From NCBI RefSeq assembly GCF_007565055.1, contig NC_044553.1, positions 122,348,978 to 122,412,977 on the forward strand: a stretch of DNA of 64,000 bases, given 5' to 3'. The translations under genes and the position numbers were made by a program. A model generated the notes under the pieces. It searched no databases and was not told the DNA's origin. It was given only the letters and a program-made list of their open reading frames with translations. This stretch comes from Rhinopithecus roxellana (taxonomy: Eukaryota > Chordata > Mammalia > Primates > Cercopithecidae). This document shows, piece by piece, positions 48,300 to 60,632 of the stretch (position 1 is its first letter; every line of letters begins with the position of its first letter).

Positions 48300-48936
48300 C
48301 AAAGTCTTCTGGCCTAATAGATACAATTTTCAGAGCACAGTTGAAAATGATATCATAAGAAGAATCACCTTGAATGAGAAAAATCAATCAACTGACACTA
48401 ACAACAAGAAGAAGCGGGTATTAGAACTATTTGACAAGGATTTTAAAGCAGTTCTAAAAATATTTCCATCAACAACTACAGATGCTCTTAAAACAAATAA
48501 AAATAAAAACTAGAAAAGTTTAGTAAAATAGCATATGGTGTAAAAATGACTAACTTGAAATTATAGAACTGAAAAACATAGCAAGAGAAAGTTTTAAAAG
48601 CCCACTGGATAAACTCAATCGTGGAATGGAAATGTCAGAGGAGGGAATCAATGAACTTGAAAACATATTAATAGAATTCACCTAGACTGTACAAAAGAAA
48701 GAAAATATACCAAAAGAAAATGAACAATCCTTTGGAGACCTGTGGACAATAACAAGAGATTCATTCAAAAATAGTACCACCAAGGCCTTAGAAGAAGAAA
48801 AGAAAGTGTGGAAGAATGAATATTTGATACAATGATGGTGGAAATTTTTTCCAATTTTTCAAAAGATAGAAACTTACGGTTTCAAACAATTATTATATGT
48901 AAATCTAAAACTAAAATTTTTAAAAAGAAGCAAAAG
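48300..48936 (+). mobile_element. Ancient L1M ORF1-region fragment, sense
   Basis: Resembles the ORF1 region of older L1 ('gaactgaaaaacatagcaag', 'aatcaatgaacttgaaaaca'). Frames are destroyed. It is the host sequence into which the full-length L1 inserted. 48922-48936 is the left target-site duplication. Confidence 0.6.
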
Positions 48937-49964
48937 TGGAGCAAGATGGCCGAATAGGAACAACTCCAGTCTCCAACTCCCAGCGCGAGCGACACAGAAG
49001 ACCGGTGATTTCTGCATTTTCAACTGAGGTACTGGGGTCATCTCACTAGGGAGTGCCGGACAATCGGTGCTGGTCAGCTGCTGCAGCCTGACCAGCGAGA
49101 GCTGAAGCAGGGCGAGGCATCGCCTCACCTGGAAGCGCAAGGGGGAAGGGGATCCGTTTTCCTAGCCAGGGGAACTGAGACACACAACACCTGGAAAATC
49201 GGGTAACTCCCACCCCAATACTGCGCTGTAAGCATACAGGCATTCCAGGAGAATATATCCCACACCTGGCCGGGAGGGTCCCACGCCCACGAAGCCTCCC
49301 TCACTGCTAACACAGCAGTCTGCCGCGATCTATCCGCAAGGCAGCAGCGAGGCTGGGGGAGGGGCGCCCGCCATTGCTGAGGCTTAAGTAGGTAAACAAA
49401 GCCGCTGGGAAGCTCGAACTGGGTGGAGCTCACAGCAGCTCAAGGAAGCCTGCCTGTCTCTGTAGTCTCCACCTCTGGGGACAGCGCACAGCTGAAGACC
49501 AACAGGGGAAGTAGCGGGAGCCGGTGCAGACGCGAACGACTCTGTCTGACAGCTTTGGGGAGAGCCGCGGATCTCCCAACACGGAGGTTGAGATCTGAGA
49601 ACGGACAGACTGCCTGCTCAGGTGTGTCCCTGACCCCTGAGTAGCCTAGCTGGGAGAAATCCCCCACTAGGGGCAGTCTGACACCCCACACCTCACAGGG
49701 TGGAGTACACCCCTGAGAGGACACTTCCAAAGGAAGAATCAGACAGGTACACTCGCTGTTCAGCAATATTCTATCTTCGGCAACCTCTGCTGCTGATACC
49801 CAGGCAAACAGGGTCTGGAGTGGACCTCAAGCAATCTCCAACAGACCAACAGAGAGTCCTTCTGACTGTCAGAAGGAAAACTATCAAACAGGAAGGACAC
49901 CTATACCAAAACCCCATCAGTTCGTCACCACCATCAAAGACCAGAGACAGATAAAACCACAAAG
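48937..49964 (+). promoter_or_regulatory. L1 5' UTR with internal promoter and YY1 site
   Basis: A 1028-bp GC- and CpG-rich leader. The YY1-type motif caagatggcc lies at 48942-48951, about 6 bases from the element start, where in human L1 it sets accurate transcription initiation. The leader is longer than the roughly 0.9-kb human L1HS leader. Promoter activity is inferred from position and family. Confidence 0.85.
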
Positions 49965-50981
49965 ATGGGGAAGAAGCAGGGCAGAAAAGCTGGAAATTCA
50001 AAAAATAAGAGCGCATCTCCCCCTGCAAAGGAGCGCAGCCCATCACCAGCAACGGATCAAAGCTGGTCAGAGAATGACTTGGACGAGAGGAGAGAAGAAG
50101 GCTTCAGTCCATCAAACTTATCAGAGCTAAAGGAGGAATTACGTACCCAGCGCAAAGAAACTAAAAATCTTGAGAAAAGAGTGGAAGAATTGACAGCTAG
50201 ACTCATTAATGCAGAGAAGATCATAAACGAAATGACAGAGATGAAAACCATGACACGAGAAATACGTGACAAATGCACAAGCTTCAGTAACCGACTCGAT
50301 CAACTGGAAGAAAGAGTATCAGCGATTGAAGATCAAATGAATGAAATGAAGCGAGAAGAGAAACCAAAAGAAAAAAGAAGAAAAAGAAATGAGCAAAGCC
50401 TGCAAGAAGTATGGGATTACGTAAAAAGACCAAATCTACGTCTGATTGGGGTGCCTGAAAGTGAGGGGGAAAATGGAACCAAGTTGGAAAACACTCTTCA
50501 GGATATCATCCAGGAGAACTTCCCCAACCTAGTAGGGCAGGCCAACATTCAAATTCAGGAAATACAGAGAACGCCACAAAGATACTCCTCCAGAAGAGCA
50601 ACTCCAAGACACATAATTGCCAGATTCACCAAAGTTGAAATGAAGGAAAAAATCTTAAGGGCAGCCAGAGAGAAAGGTCGGGTCACCCACAAAGGGAAGC
50701 CCATCAGACTAACAGCAGATCTCTCGGCAGAAACTCTACAAGCCAGAAGAGAGTGGGGGCCAATATTCAACGTTCTTAAAGAAAAGAATTTTAAACCCAG
50801 AATTTCATATCCAGCCAAACTAAGTTTCATAAGTGAAGGAGAAATAAAACCCTTTACAGATAAGCAAATGCTTAGAGATTTTGTCACCACCAGGCCTGCC
50901 TTACAAGAGACCCTGAAGGAAGCCCTAAACATGGAAAGGAACAACCGGTACCAGCCATCGCAAAAACTTGGCAAAATGTAA
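49965..50981 (+). CDS. L1 ORF1p RNA-binding protein, intact
   Basis: 338 residues, the same length as human L1 ORF1p, from MGKKQGRKAGN to a normal stop. It makes the trimeric RNA-binding protein that coats L1 RNA in cytoplasmic particles and acts as a nucleic-acid chaperone. Visible domains are a basic, Ser/Pro-rich amino end (1-50) and a heptad-like coiled coil (about 52-153, ending NEQSLQEVWDY). An RRM (about 157-252) has the motif NLRLIGVPES and then RHIIARFTKVEMKEKIL. The carboxy-terminal domain (about 253-338) has ETLQARREW with the basic pair needed for RNA binding, and YPAKLSFISEGE. The coiled coil is the part most unlike human, as expected of its fast evolution. No lesion was seen. 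Confidence 0.95.
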   Translation: MGKKQGRKAGNSKNKSASPPAKERSPSPATDQSWSENDLDERREEGFSPSNLSELKEELRTQRKETKNLEKRVEELTARLINAEKIINEMTEMKTMTREIRDKCTSFSNRLDQLEERVSAIEDQMNEMKREEKPKEKRRKRNEQSLQEVWDYVKRPNLRLIGVPESEGENGTKLENTLQDIIQENFPNLVGQANIQIQEIQRTPQRYSSRRATPRHIIARFTKVEMKEKILRAAREKGRVTHKGKPIRLTADLSAETLQARREWGPIFNVLKEKNFKPRISYPAKLSFISEGEIKPFTDKQMLRDFVTTRPALQETLKEALNMERNNRYQPSQKLGKM

Positions 50982-51044
50982 AGACCATTGAGGCTAGGAA
51001 GAAACTGCATCAACTAACGAGCAAAATAACCAGTTAATATCATA

Positions 51045-54000
51045 ATGGCAGGATCAAGTTCACACATAACAATATTAACCTTAAATGTTAATGGACTAAA
51101 TGCTCCAATTAAAAGACACAGACTGGCAAACTGGATAAAGAGTCAAGACCCATCAGTCTGCTGTATTCAGGAGACCCATCTCACATGCAGAGACATACAT
51201 AGGCTCAAAATAAAGGGATGGAGGAAGATCTACCAAGCAAATGGAGAACAAAAAAAAGCAGGGGTTGCAATCCTAGTCTCTGATAAAACAGACTTTAAAC
51301 CATCAAAGATCAAAAGAGACAAAGAAGGCCATTACATAATGGTAAAGGGATCAATTCAACAGGAAGAGCTAACTCTCCTAAATATATATGCACCCAATAC
51401 AGGAGCACCCAGATTCATAAAGCAAGTCCTTAGAGACTTACAAAGAGACTTAGACTCCCATACAATAATAATGGGGGACTTCAACACTCCGCTGTCAACA
51501 TTAGACAGATCAACGAGACAGAAAGTTAACAAGGATATCCAGGAATTGAACTCATCTCTGCACCAAGCGGACCTAATAGACATCTATAGAACTCTCCACC
51601 CCAAATCAACAGAATATACATTCTTCTCAGCACCACATCGCACTTATTCCAAAATTGACCACATAATTGGAAGTAAAGTACTCCTCAGCAAATGTAAAAG
51701 AACAGAAATTATAACAAACTGTCTCTCAGACCACAGTGCAATCAAACTAGAACTCAGGACTAAGAAACTCAATCAAAACCGCTCAACTACATGGAAACTG
51801 AACAACCTGCTCCTGAATGACTACTGGGTACATAACGAAATGAAAGCGGAAATAAAGATGTTCTTTGAAACCAATGAGAACAAAGATACAACGTACCAGA
51901 ATCTCTGGGACACATTTAAAGCAGTGTGCAGAGGGAAATTTATAGCACTAAATGCCCACAAGAGAAAGCAGGAAAGATCTAAAATTGACACTCTAACATC
52001 ACAATTAAAAGAACTAGAGAGGCAAGAGCAATCACATTCAAAAGCTAGCAGAAGGCAAGAAATAACTAAGATCAGAGCAGAACTGAAGGAGATAGAGACA
52101 AAAAACCCTCCAAAAAATCAATGAATCCAGGAGTTGGTTTTTTGAAAAGATCAACAAAATTGACAGACCGCTAGCAAGGCTAATAAAGAAAAAAAGAGAG
52201 AGGAATCAAATAGATGCAATAAAAAATGATAAAGGGGATATCACCACTGACCCCACAGAAATACAAACTACCATCAGAGAATACTATAAACGCCTCTACG
52301 CAAATCAACTAGAAAATCTAGAAGAAATGGATAATTTCCTGGACACTTACACTCTCCCAAGGCTAAACCAGGAAGAAGTTGAATCCCTGAATAGACCAAT
52401 AGCAGGCTCTGAAATTGAGGCAACAATTAATAGCCTACCCACCAAAAAAAGTCCAGGACCAGATGGATTCACAGCTGAATTCTACCAGAGGTACAAGGAG
52501 GAGCTGGTACCATTCCTTCTGAAACTATTCCAATCAATAGAAAAAGAGGGAATCCTCCCTAACTCATTTTATGAGGCCAACATCATCCTGATACCAAAGC
52601 CTGGCAGAGACACAACAAAAAAAGAGAATTTTAGACCAATATCCCTGATGAACATTGATGCAAAAATCCTCAATAAAATACTGGCAAACCGGATTCAGCA
52701 GCACATCAAAAAGCTTATCCACCATGATCAAGTGGGCTTCATCCCTGGGATGCAAGGCTGGTTCAACATTCGCAAATCAATAAACGTAATCCAGCATATA
52801 AACAGAACCAAAGACAAGAACCACATGATTGTCTCAATAGATGCAGAAAAGGCTTTTGACAAAATTCAACAGCCCTTCATGCTAAAAACGCTCAATAAAT
52901 TCGGTATTGATGGAACGTACCTCAAAATAATAAGAGCTATTTATGACAAACCCACAGCTAATATCATACTGAATGGGCAAAAACTGGAAAAATTCCCTTT
53001 GAAAACTGGCACAAGACAGGGATGCCCTCTCTCACCACTCCTATTCAACATAGTGTTGGAAGTTCTGGCTAGGGCAATCAGGCAAGAGAAAGAAATCAAG
53101 GGTATCCAGTTAGGAAAAGAAGAAGTCAAATTGTCCCTGTTTGCAGATGACATGATTGTATATTTAGAAAACCCCATCGTCTCAGCCCAAAATCTCCTTA
53201 AGCTGATAAGCAACTTCAGCAAAGTCTCAGGATACAAAATTAATGTGCAAAAATCACAAGCATTCTTATACACCAGCAACAGACAAGCAGAGAGCCAAAT
53301 CAGGAATGAACTTCCATTCACAATTGCTTCAAAGAGAATAAAATACCTAGGAATCCAGCTTACAAGGGATGTCAAGGACCTCTTCAAGGAGAACTACAAA
53401 CCACTGCTCAGTGAAATCAAAGAGGACACAAACAAATGGAAGAACATACCATGCTCATGGATAGGAAGAATCAATATCGTGAAAATGGCCATACTCACCA
53501 AGGTTATTTATAGATTCAATGCCATCCCCATCAAGCTACCAATGACTTTCTTCACGGAATTGGAAAAAACTGCTTTAAAGTTCATATGGAACCAAAAAAG
53601 AGCCCGCATTGCCAAGACAATCCTAAGTCAAAAGGACAAAGCTGGAGGCGTCACGCTACCTGACTTCAAACTATACTACAAGGCTACAGTAACCAAAACA
53701 GCATGGTACTGGTACCAAAACAGAGATATAGACCAATGGAACAGAACAGAGTCCTCAGAAATAATACCGCACATCTACAGCCATCTGATCTTTGACAAAC
53801 CTGAGAGAAACAAGAAATGGGGAAAGGATTCCCTATTTAATAAATGGTGCTGGGAAAATTGGCTAGCCATAAGTAGAAAGCTGAAACTGGATCCTTTCCT
53901 TACCCCTTATACGAAGATTAATTCAAGATGGATTAGAGACTTAAATGTTAGACCTAATACCATAAAAACCCTAGAAGAAAATCTAGGTAGTACCATTCAG

Positions 54001-54870
54001 GACATAGGCATGGGCAAGGACTTCATGTCTAAAACACCAAAAGCAACGGCAGCAAAAGCCATAATTGACAAATGGGATCTAATTAAACTAAAGAGCTTTT
54101 GCACAGCAAAAGAAACTACCATCAGAGTGAACAGGCAACCTACAGAATGGGAGAAAATTTTTGCAACCTACTCATCTGACAAAGGGCTAATATCCAGAAT
54201 CTACAAAGAACTCAAACAAATATACGAGAAAAAAACAAACAACCCCATCAAAAAGTGGGGAAAGGATATGAACAGACATTTCTCAAAAGAAGATATTCAT
54301 ACAGCCAACAGACACATGAAAAAATGCTCATCATCACTGGCCATCAGAGAAATGCAAATCAAAACCACAATGAGATACCATCTCACACCAGTTAGAATGG
54401 CAATCATTAAGAAGTCAGGAAACAACAGGTGTTGGAGAGGATGTGGAGAAATAGGAACACTTTTACACTGTTGGTGGGATTGTAAACTAGTTCAACCATT
54501 ATGGAAAACAGTATGGCAATTCCTCAAGGATCTAGAACTAGATGTACCATATGACCCAGCCATCCCACTACTGGGTATATACCCAAAGGATTATAAATTA
54601 GTCTACTACAAAGACACATGTACACGTATGTTTATTGCGGCACTATTCACAATAGCAAAGACTTGGAATCAACCCAACTGTCCATCTGTGACAGACTGGA
54701 TTAAGAAAATGTGGCACATATACACCATGGAATACTATGCAGCCATAAAAAAGGATGAGTTTGCGTCCTTTGTAGGGACATGGATGCAGCTGGAAACCAT
54801 CATTCTTAGCAAACTATCACAAGAAGAGAAAACCAAACACCGCATGTTCTCACTCATAGGTGGGAACTGA
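51045..54870 (+). pseudogene. L1 ORF2 (endonuclease/reverse transcriptase), one frameshift
   Basis: The reading frame opens at 51045 and ends prematurely at 52124 (359 residues). The next frame is open from 52096 to 54870. Total length is 3826 bases, two short of the 1275-codon human ORF2, so a net 2-bp deletion in the A-rich stretch at about 52097-52106 explains it. The first part holds the AP-type endonuclease with all expected residues: N14 in LNVNGLN, E43 in IQETHL, D145 and N147 in GDFN, D205 in KIDH, H230 in SDHS. The second part holds the reverse transcriptase (FADD, catalytic, at 53140-53151, residues 700-703 of intact numbering) and a carboxy-terminal Cys-rich knuckle (CWRGCGEIGTLLHCWWDC). 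The two activities normally nick target DNA and prime reverse transcription. As read, the protein stops before the RT domain. Confidence 0.95.
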
Positions 54871-55123
54871 ACAATGAGATCACTTGGACTCGGGAAGGGG
54901 AACATCACACACTGGGGTCTATCATGGGGAGGGGGGAGGGGGGAGGAGGGAGGGATTGCATTGGGGAGTTATACATGATATAAATGATGAATTGATGGGT
55001 GCTGACGAGTTGATGGGTGCAGCACACCAACATGGCATAAGTATACATATGTAACAAACCTGCACGTTATGCACATGTACCCTAGAACTTAAAGTATAAT
55101 AATAAAAAAAAAAAAAAAAAAAA
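54871..55123 (+). promoter_or_regulatory. L1 3' UTR with G-rich tract and poly(A)
   Basis: Contains a run of G blocks at 54926-54954 (gggga followed by two gggggga-type units and more), the conserved G-quadruplex-forming feature of L1 3' UTRs. The terminal 'agtataataataaa' carries the weak polyadenylation signal region, then the A tail at 55104-55123, which merges into the duplication. Confidence 0.9.
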
Positions 55124-55138
55124 AAAAAGAAGCAAAAG

Positions 55139-55370
55139 TTTATTTTTTAATTGTGTATTACTAGTATATAAAAATATAATTGTATTTTGTTTATGGGCCA
55201 TAATTCCTGCAACCTTGTTACATTTATTTATTACTTCTAGCAGTGTTTTGGTAAAATTTATAGGGTTTCTTATGTAAACAATCATTCGTCAGCGAATAGT
55301 GTCATTTTTCTTGTATAATGATACTGGCTACATCTTCCATTATTAGTGTTGAATAGAAATATTTCCTAGT
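55139..55370 (-). mobile_element. Old L1 fragment, antisense
   Basis: Short antisense ORF2-like piece ('cctgcaaccttgttacattt', 'cagtgttttggtaaaattta') immediately after the young L1. Confidence 0.5.
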
Positions 55371-55374
55371 TTAA

Positions 55375-57990
55375 AAAATCTCCACAAATGCAAAAGAGCC
55401 AAAATACTGGGTGAGTGTGTGTATTCTCTAGCCACAATGAATTCAAACTAGAAGTCAATAATGGGAAGAAATCAGAAAAATTTCTATCCAAGTGCAAATT
55501 AAAGTACACTCTGAATAATCCATGAGTTAAATAGGAAATCTCAAAGAAAATTTTAAAAGACATACAGTTGACTAAAAGCAAAAACGCACCATATCAAAAT
55601 ACATGGAATGTAGTTACAGCACTACTGAGAAATTTATACTGCTAAATATTTACATTAAAAATGAGAAAATATCTCAGATAAATAACCTATATTCCCACTT
55701 CAATAACTAGGAAAACAAGATCAAAATAAATGGAAAGTAGGCAGAAAGAAGGAAATAATAAATATAGGCCAGAAATCAATGAAATTGAAAACAGAAAAAA
55801 TAAAGAAAATAAGTGAAACCATCAGCTAGTTCATTGGGGGGAAAAACCCAATAACATTAGTAAACCTATAGCAAAACTGGCAAAAATAAAAAGAGAATAC
55901 TCAAATAAATAATAATAGAAATAAAACAGGGGGTATTACTACAGATTCTTCAGTTGTTAAAAAGATGTTATGTGGGATGGTATGAATAATTACTCATACA
56001 TTCAAAAACTTGGAAGAAATGGAAATCTTCCAAAAAAGCTCCACAAACTACAAAAACTCATGCTGGATAAAATAGATACTCTGAGTATCCCTATAACCAT
56101 TAAAAGCATTGAATTTGCAATTTGAAGTGTCTGGAAGAATAAATCTCCAGGCTGATATGGTTCCACCAAGGAATTATAAAGTCATTTGAAGAAAAATAAC
56201 ACCAATTTTATGCAATCTATTTCAGAAAATAACATAGTGAGGAGCATCTTCTGCCTCATCTTTTAAGGCCAGTATTACCTTGACTAACCAGTATAAGACA
56301 ATATTTATAAAAAGAAAACTATAGACCAATACCTCCCATGAGTTTATATGCAAAAATCCTCAAAAGTATTATCAACTGAATTATCAAGTTGGATTTATTC
56401 CATGGATGTTTGGCTGCTTTGGCATTTAAAATCAATCACTGTAATGTACCATGTCATTATGCTAAAGGAAAAAGACCATATGCTATTATCAATTGATGTA
56501 ATATGCTTTTGATAATTTATGTAAAATGCAATTGACAAAATCTCACATCCATTCATGATAAAAACTCTCAGCAAGTTACGAACAAAGAAAAATGTTCTCA
56601 ATTTGATAAAGAACACTTGGAAAAATAAAAACAAAGCTCAAGACTATAGGTAACATCACATTTAATACTTCTCTCCTCCTTCAAATTGGAAACAGGAGGA
56701 AAAATCTCAGCAATCACCACTCTTGTACTGAAAGTTCTAGCCACTTGAATAAGATTAAAAAAATAGGCACACTGATCAGAAAGAAAGAAATAAAACTGCT
56801 CCTATTTGCAAATGACTTGATTGTCTATGTGGAAATCCCAAGGATTCTACAAGGAAACTCTTAAAACTAGTAAGTAAGTTCAGCAGAGTCCTAGTTTACA
56901 AGGTCATCACACAAATATCAATCACATTTCTGTATACTAACAGTTAATATGCAGAAACCACAATAACATTAGCAATCACCCCAAATAAAATTAAATCTTA
57001 ATTATGGATTTATAACCTCTGTAAAATCTATACGAAAATTTCTTCCTTCAGCAGAAGAAAGAAAGAAATCAGAGAGGAAAGAAATCAGAGAAGACCTAAA
57101 TAAATAGGCAGTGTACCATGTTCACGGATTAGAAAACTCAAAAATAGTAAAAATGTCAATTTTCCCAAAATTGATTTATAGGTTTAATGCAATTTCTATT
57201 AAAATCTCAGCAAGGATTTTTTGTAGACATAGATAAAATTTGTATTATTTAAAAATTATTATCATAGTATAATATATTTATTATATTATTATATTTTATA
57301 TAGTTGTAATTTGTATTATTCTAAAATTAAACAGAAAGGCACAGACCCTAGAATAGCTAAAGCAATCTTTAACAAGAATACTAAAGTGGGAGGAAACATG
57401 GTACTTGGTGTTAAGTTTTGCTGTATAGATGTAGTAATCAAGACTTTGTGGTATTGAGGAGGGAGAAACATAGATCAATGAAACAGATCAGAGAACCCAG
57501 AAATGCGCCCAAACACATATGTCCAATTGATGTCAACAACAGTATAAAACCAGATAAATGGAGGAATGATAGTCTTTTCAAGAAATGCTGTAGAAACAAT
57601 TGTCCATCCTTTGGGTAAGAAAAAAAAATAAACCTCATATCTTATATAAAAATTAACTCAAAATGTTTTATAGCCTGAAAGGGAAAAGATAAACTATTAA
57701 AGTTTTAGAAAAAAATTAAAAATCTTCAGAATCTAGGGTAGGCAAGGTTTTCTCAAATTTGATGTCAAAAACAGATAATTTGGAGCTCATGAAAATTAAA
57801 AACTTTTGCTCTGGAAAATATCCCCCAAAGAGAATAAACCTATAAGCTAAAGAAAGTAAGCAAATATTTCCAAATCACTTATCTAGTAAAGGATTTGTAG
57901 CTAGGATATATAAAGATTCTCAAGAATTCAGTATTAAGAAAACCAAAAAATCCAACTAGGAAATGGGCAGAAAATATGAACAGATACTGT
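55375..57990 (+). mobile_element. Ancient L1M ORF2, sense
   Basis: Ordered ORF2 remnants in sense orientation: 'gaaactagaagtcaataatg'-type start near 55440, an RT region near 56800 ('tgcaaatgacttgattgtct'), and 'agcaatctttaacaagaata' near 57361. Multiple stops in every frame. It ends abruptly at an inverted segment. Confidence 0.65.
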
Positions 57991-58195
57991 TTTTTGTTGT
58001 TGATCTGTAGGAATTCTTTATATATTCCGGATAATAATCCTTTATCGACATATGAGTTGTAAATACTTCCTCCCATCCTGTGTGTTGTCTTTTCACTCTT
58101 TTGATAGTGTCTTCCAATGTATACAAGTTTTAAATTGGGATGAAGTTCATACTATCTATTTATTATTTTATTGCCTGCTATCAACATTTTTATAA
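57991..58195 (-). mobile_element. Inverted L1M segment
   Basis: 'ttctttatatattccggata' and 'gttgtcttttcactcttttg' are antisense L1 ORF2 3' blocks. They directly abut the sense L1, so the orientation flips at about 57990. Confidence 0.6.
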
Positions 58196-59021
58196 GTTAG
58201 TTTGAGTGGCTTCCTTCTTCCTGTTACCAAATCATCCATGGCTAAAACACCAAGAAACAGAAGCACCAGGCAGGAGAGAACAAGGGTTCTGAGAAATGCA
58301 AACAGATCCACTGGGAGAGTTAAATGCACCAACATGCAGAGAAACACAAGTTCAAGGAGACGGCTTAGGGAAGACTTGATAGCAGGGGCAGAAATTGCCT
58401 TGCCTCCTGCCCCTAGCATTTTCTGTGCCACATGTGACCTGGTGTGCAGGTCAAGTTCAAGTTGGAGTCATTTAGGTAGATACCAAGTTGAATGGTAAAA
58501 CCAGATTGGACACCAGTAGATACAGCCATAGGCCAAATGCCATGGGGAGGCTCAGTGAGCCCTGGGCTTGCTAGGGCGGGCAGAAAGAGAGATCACAGTA
58601 GGTAAAAGGAGATGAAGCATGAGGTAAGTCCAGGTATCTCTGGCACTACTCTATAAACCAGATGACATACCAGGGGTGATTTCTATGTACAAAGAAAGAT
58701 ACCTCTCAGCATTAAGATCATCCTTTCAATGGGGCCACACAGGTTCCCATAACTGAGTCTGCCTGATACGTACTAACCCAGGTAGAGAAAGGGTAAGTAC
58801 AGGGTAGGCTAAAGCCAGGGAACAACAACAACAGCAAAAATGTGTTAATCAAGAGATAGTACTGCACTCACCCGGGCAAGGTGCAAGGGAGACTTGCTCA
58901 CAAAAATGGTCCCACCAGGCAGTTACTATAGAAAGAAGAAAAAATCTAAGGCTGAATGTTGAGGTGAGCATAATTTGATGAAAGGGCTGTGCAAAAAGAT
59001 GTAAAGAAAGTTAGTAAGATG
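58196..59021. other. Intergenic sequence, no feature recognised
   Basis: No gene or named repeat. A 98-codon plus-strand frame at 58202-58498 is basic but has no recognised similarity or gene context. Confidence 0.4.
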
Positions 59022-59124
59022 TTGGGTGATCAGCTGTCCTGATTTGCCTGAAACTGAGATATTTCCCAGAACACAAGACCTTCAGTGACAAACTAGTACA
59101 GTCCTGGGCAAACCAAGACTGTTG
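59022..59124. mobile_element. Short palindromic DNA-transposon-like element
   Basis: About 100 bp with inverted-repeat ends ('cagctgtcctgatttgcctg' against 'gggcaaaccaagactgttgg'). It is related to 37908-38005. Confidence 0.55.
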
Positions 59125-59372
59125 GTTACCTTAGCAAGACGTCAGTGTAAAGTTGAATGGAATGCCCTCACCTGCAAGGTGTGCAGGGCTCTGCTGAGCA
59201 GTATGTCTCCACAGCTTGCCCTTCCACCCCTGGTTGCTTGCTGTGTGAATTTTCTACCCCTTCTTCCCACAGGAAATGTGTGTGTTCTCAGGCATAGAAA
59301 GCAAAACACTAATGGAGCTAAGAGGTAAGGTAAAAGGCCCACATATAATAAGAGCTTAAGAAATGATAAGAA
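59125..59372. other. Intergenic sequence, no feature recognised
   Basis: No gene or repeat recognised. Confidence 0.4.
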
Positions 59373-59672
59373 AAGGCTGGACCAAGTGGCTCACGCCTGT
59401 AATCCCAGCACTTTGGGAGGCTGAGGAGGGTGGATCATGAATCAGGAGTTCAAGACCAGCCTGGCCAACATTTTGAAACCCCATCTCTACTAAAAATACA
59501 AAAAAAATTAGCCAGGTTTGGTGGTGCATGCTGTAGTCCCAGCTACTTGGGAGGCTGAGGCAGGAGAATCTCTTGAACCCAGGAGGTGGAGGTAACAGTG
59601 AGCCGAGATCGTGCCACTGCACTCCAGCTTGGGCAACAGAGTGAGACTTCATCTCAAAAAAAAAAAAAAAAG
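59373..59672 (+). mobile_element. Alu element (AluS-like), sense
   Basis: Dimeric Alu in sense orientation from 'ggctggaccaagtggctcac' to an A-rich tail at about 59656-59672. Moderately diverged. Confidence 0.92.
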
Positions 59673-59679
59673 ACAAAAA

Positions 59680-60307
59680 AAGATTTTGAATAAATATTGA
59701 ATAAACATATCAGTTAAAAGTGACAAGAGTTGAGAAAAGGTAGCAGAATTTTAAGACAGGGTAGGGCAAGCAGAAGAAAAACAGTGACAGAAACAATCTG
59801 GAGACAGACCAACAGAGTGGTAGCAATTTGTACATAAGAGAGACAGCGTGATGGAAAAATCCAGGAGAGGCAGACAGGGAAATGAAAGGTGGGTTCATGT
59901 AGAAGAAAGATGGATGCAGGGGAAGTGCAAAAAATATAAGCAGAGAGAAATGAAGGAAAAAGTTGGAAGAGGCTGAGGAGACATGGAGAAGACTATTCAA
60001 ACTTTACTTTGATAGAGTAAATATTTATCCTTGATTTCTAGGCTGAATTTAAACAGAGTAATTTAATTTCAAAGCTTTGCTCAAATCCTATAAAAATGAA
60101 GATATATATTTCAAAATAAAGCTTAAGAATGGAAATGGCTCCATATCAGTTTGAATAATAGTTCTTGGTATTATATAAGACATTTTTTTCTAAGCTCCCC
60201 CCCGCACACACACACTGACCAAAACAAACAGCAATGCATGCAACAGAGAAATCTTTCTTGAGAGGAAGAGTCCATCAATGCAGCCAACTTCACAGTTGTC
60301 TTATTTT
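59680..60307. other. Intergenic purine-rich sequence, no feature recognised
   Basis: 59700-60000 is rich in A and G on the plus strand, which gives long minus-strand open frames with no protein character. Nothing else seen. Confidence 0.4.
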
Positions 60308-60319
60308 AAGAAATTGCCA

Positions 60320-60620
60320 TTGGGTGCAGTGGCTCACACCTGTAATCTCAGCACTCTGGGAGGCTGAAGCGGGCAGATCATGAGATCAGGAGTTCGAGAC
60401 CAGCCTGGACAATATGGTGAAACTCGGTCTCTACTAAAAATACAAAAAATTAGCTGTGCGTGGTGGCGTGTGCCTATAGTCCCAGCTACTCAGGAGGCTG
60501 AGGCAGGATAATTGCTTGAACCTGGGAGACGGAGGTTGCATTGAGCTGAGATCGCACCACTGATTCCAGCCTGGGCAACAGAGTGAGACTCAGTCTCAAA
60601 AAAACAAAAACAAAAAAAGA
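60320..60620 (+). mobile_element. Alu element (AluS-like), sense, with TSD
   Basis: Sense Alu with an aaaac-rich tail. Perfect 12-bp duplication aagaaattgcca (60308-60319 and 60621-60632). Confidence 0.93.
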
Positions 60621-60632
60621 AAGAAATTGCCA

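Larger units (their letters stand above)
48937..55123 (+). mobile_element. Full-length young L1 (LINE-1), 6.19 kb
   Basis: A complete L1: 5' UTR 48937-49964, ORF1 49965-50981, a 63-bp spacer, ORF2 51045-54870, a 3' UTR with a G-rich tract, and a poly(A) of about 25. A perfect 15-bp duplication aaaaagaagcaaaag flanks it (48922-48936 and 55124-55138). The target reads ttttt/aaaa on the cut strand, the L1 endonuclease preference. The 5' end starts at 'tggagcaagatggccgaata', so it is not truncated. Protein similarity to human L1 is high but not L1HS-like in the ORF1 coiled coil, which fits a monkey L1PA-related lineage. One ORF2 frameshift makes it non-autonomous. Confidence 0.97.

Noticed and set aside
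49440..49766. 108-codon antisense frame in the L1 5' UTR, considered as an ORF0-like gene
   Set aside because: Human ORF0 has a specific position and short peptide. I could not match it, and GC-rich leaders give long chance frames.
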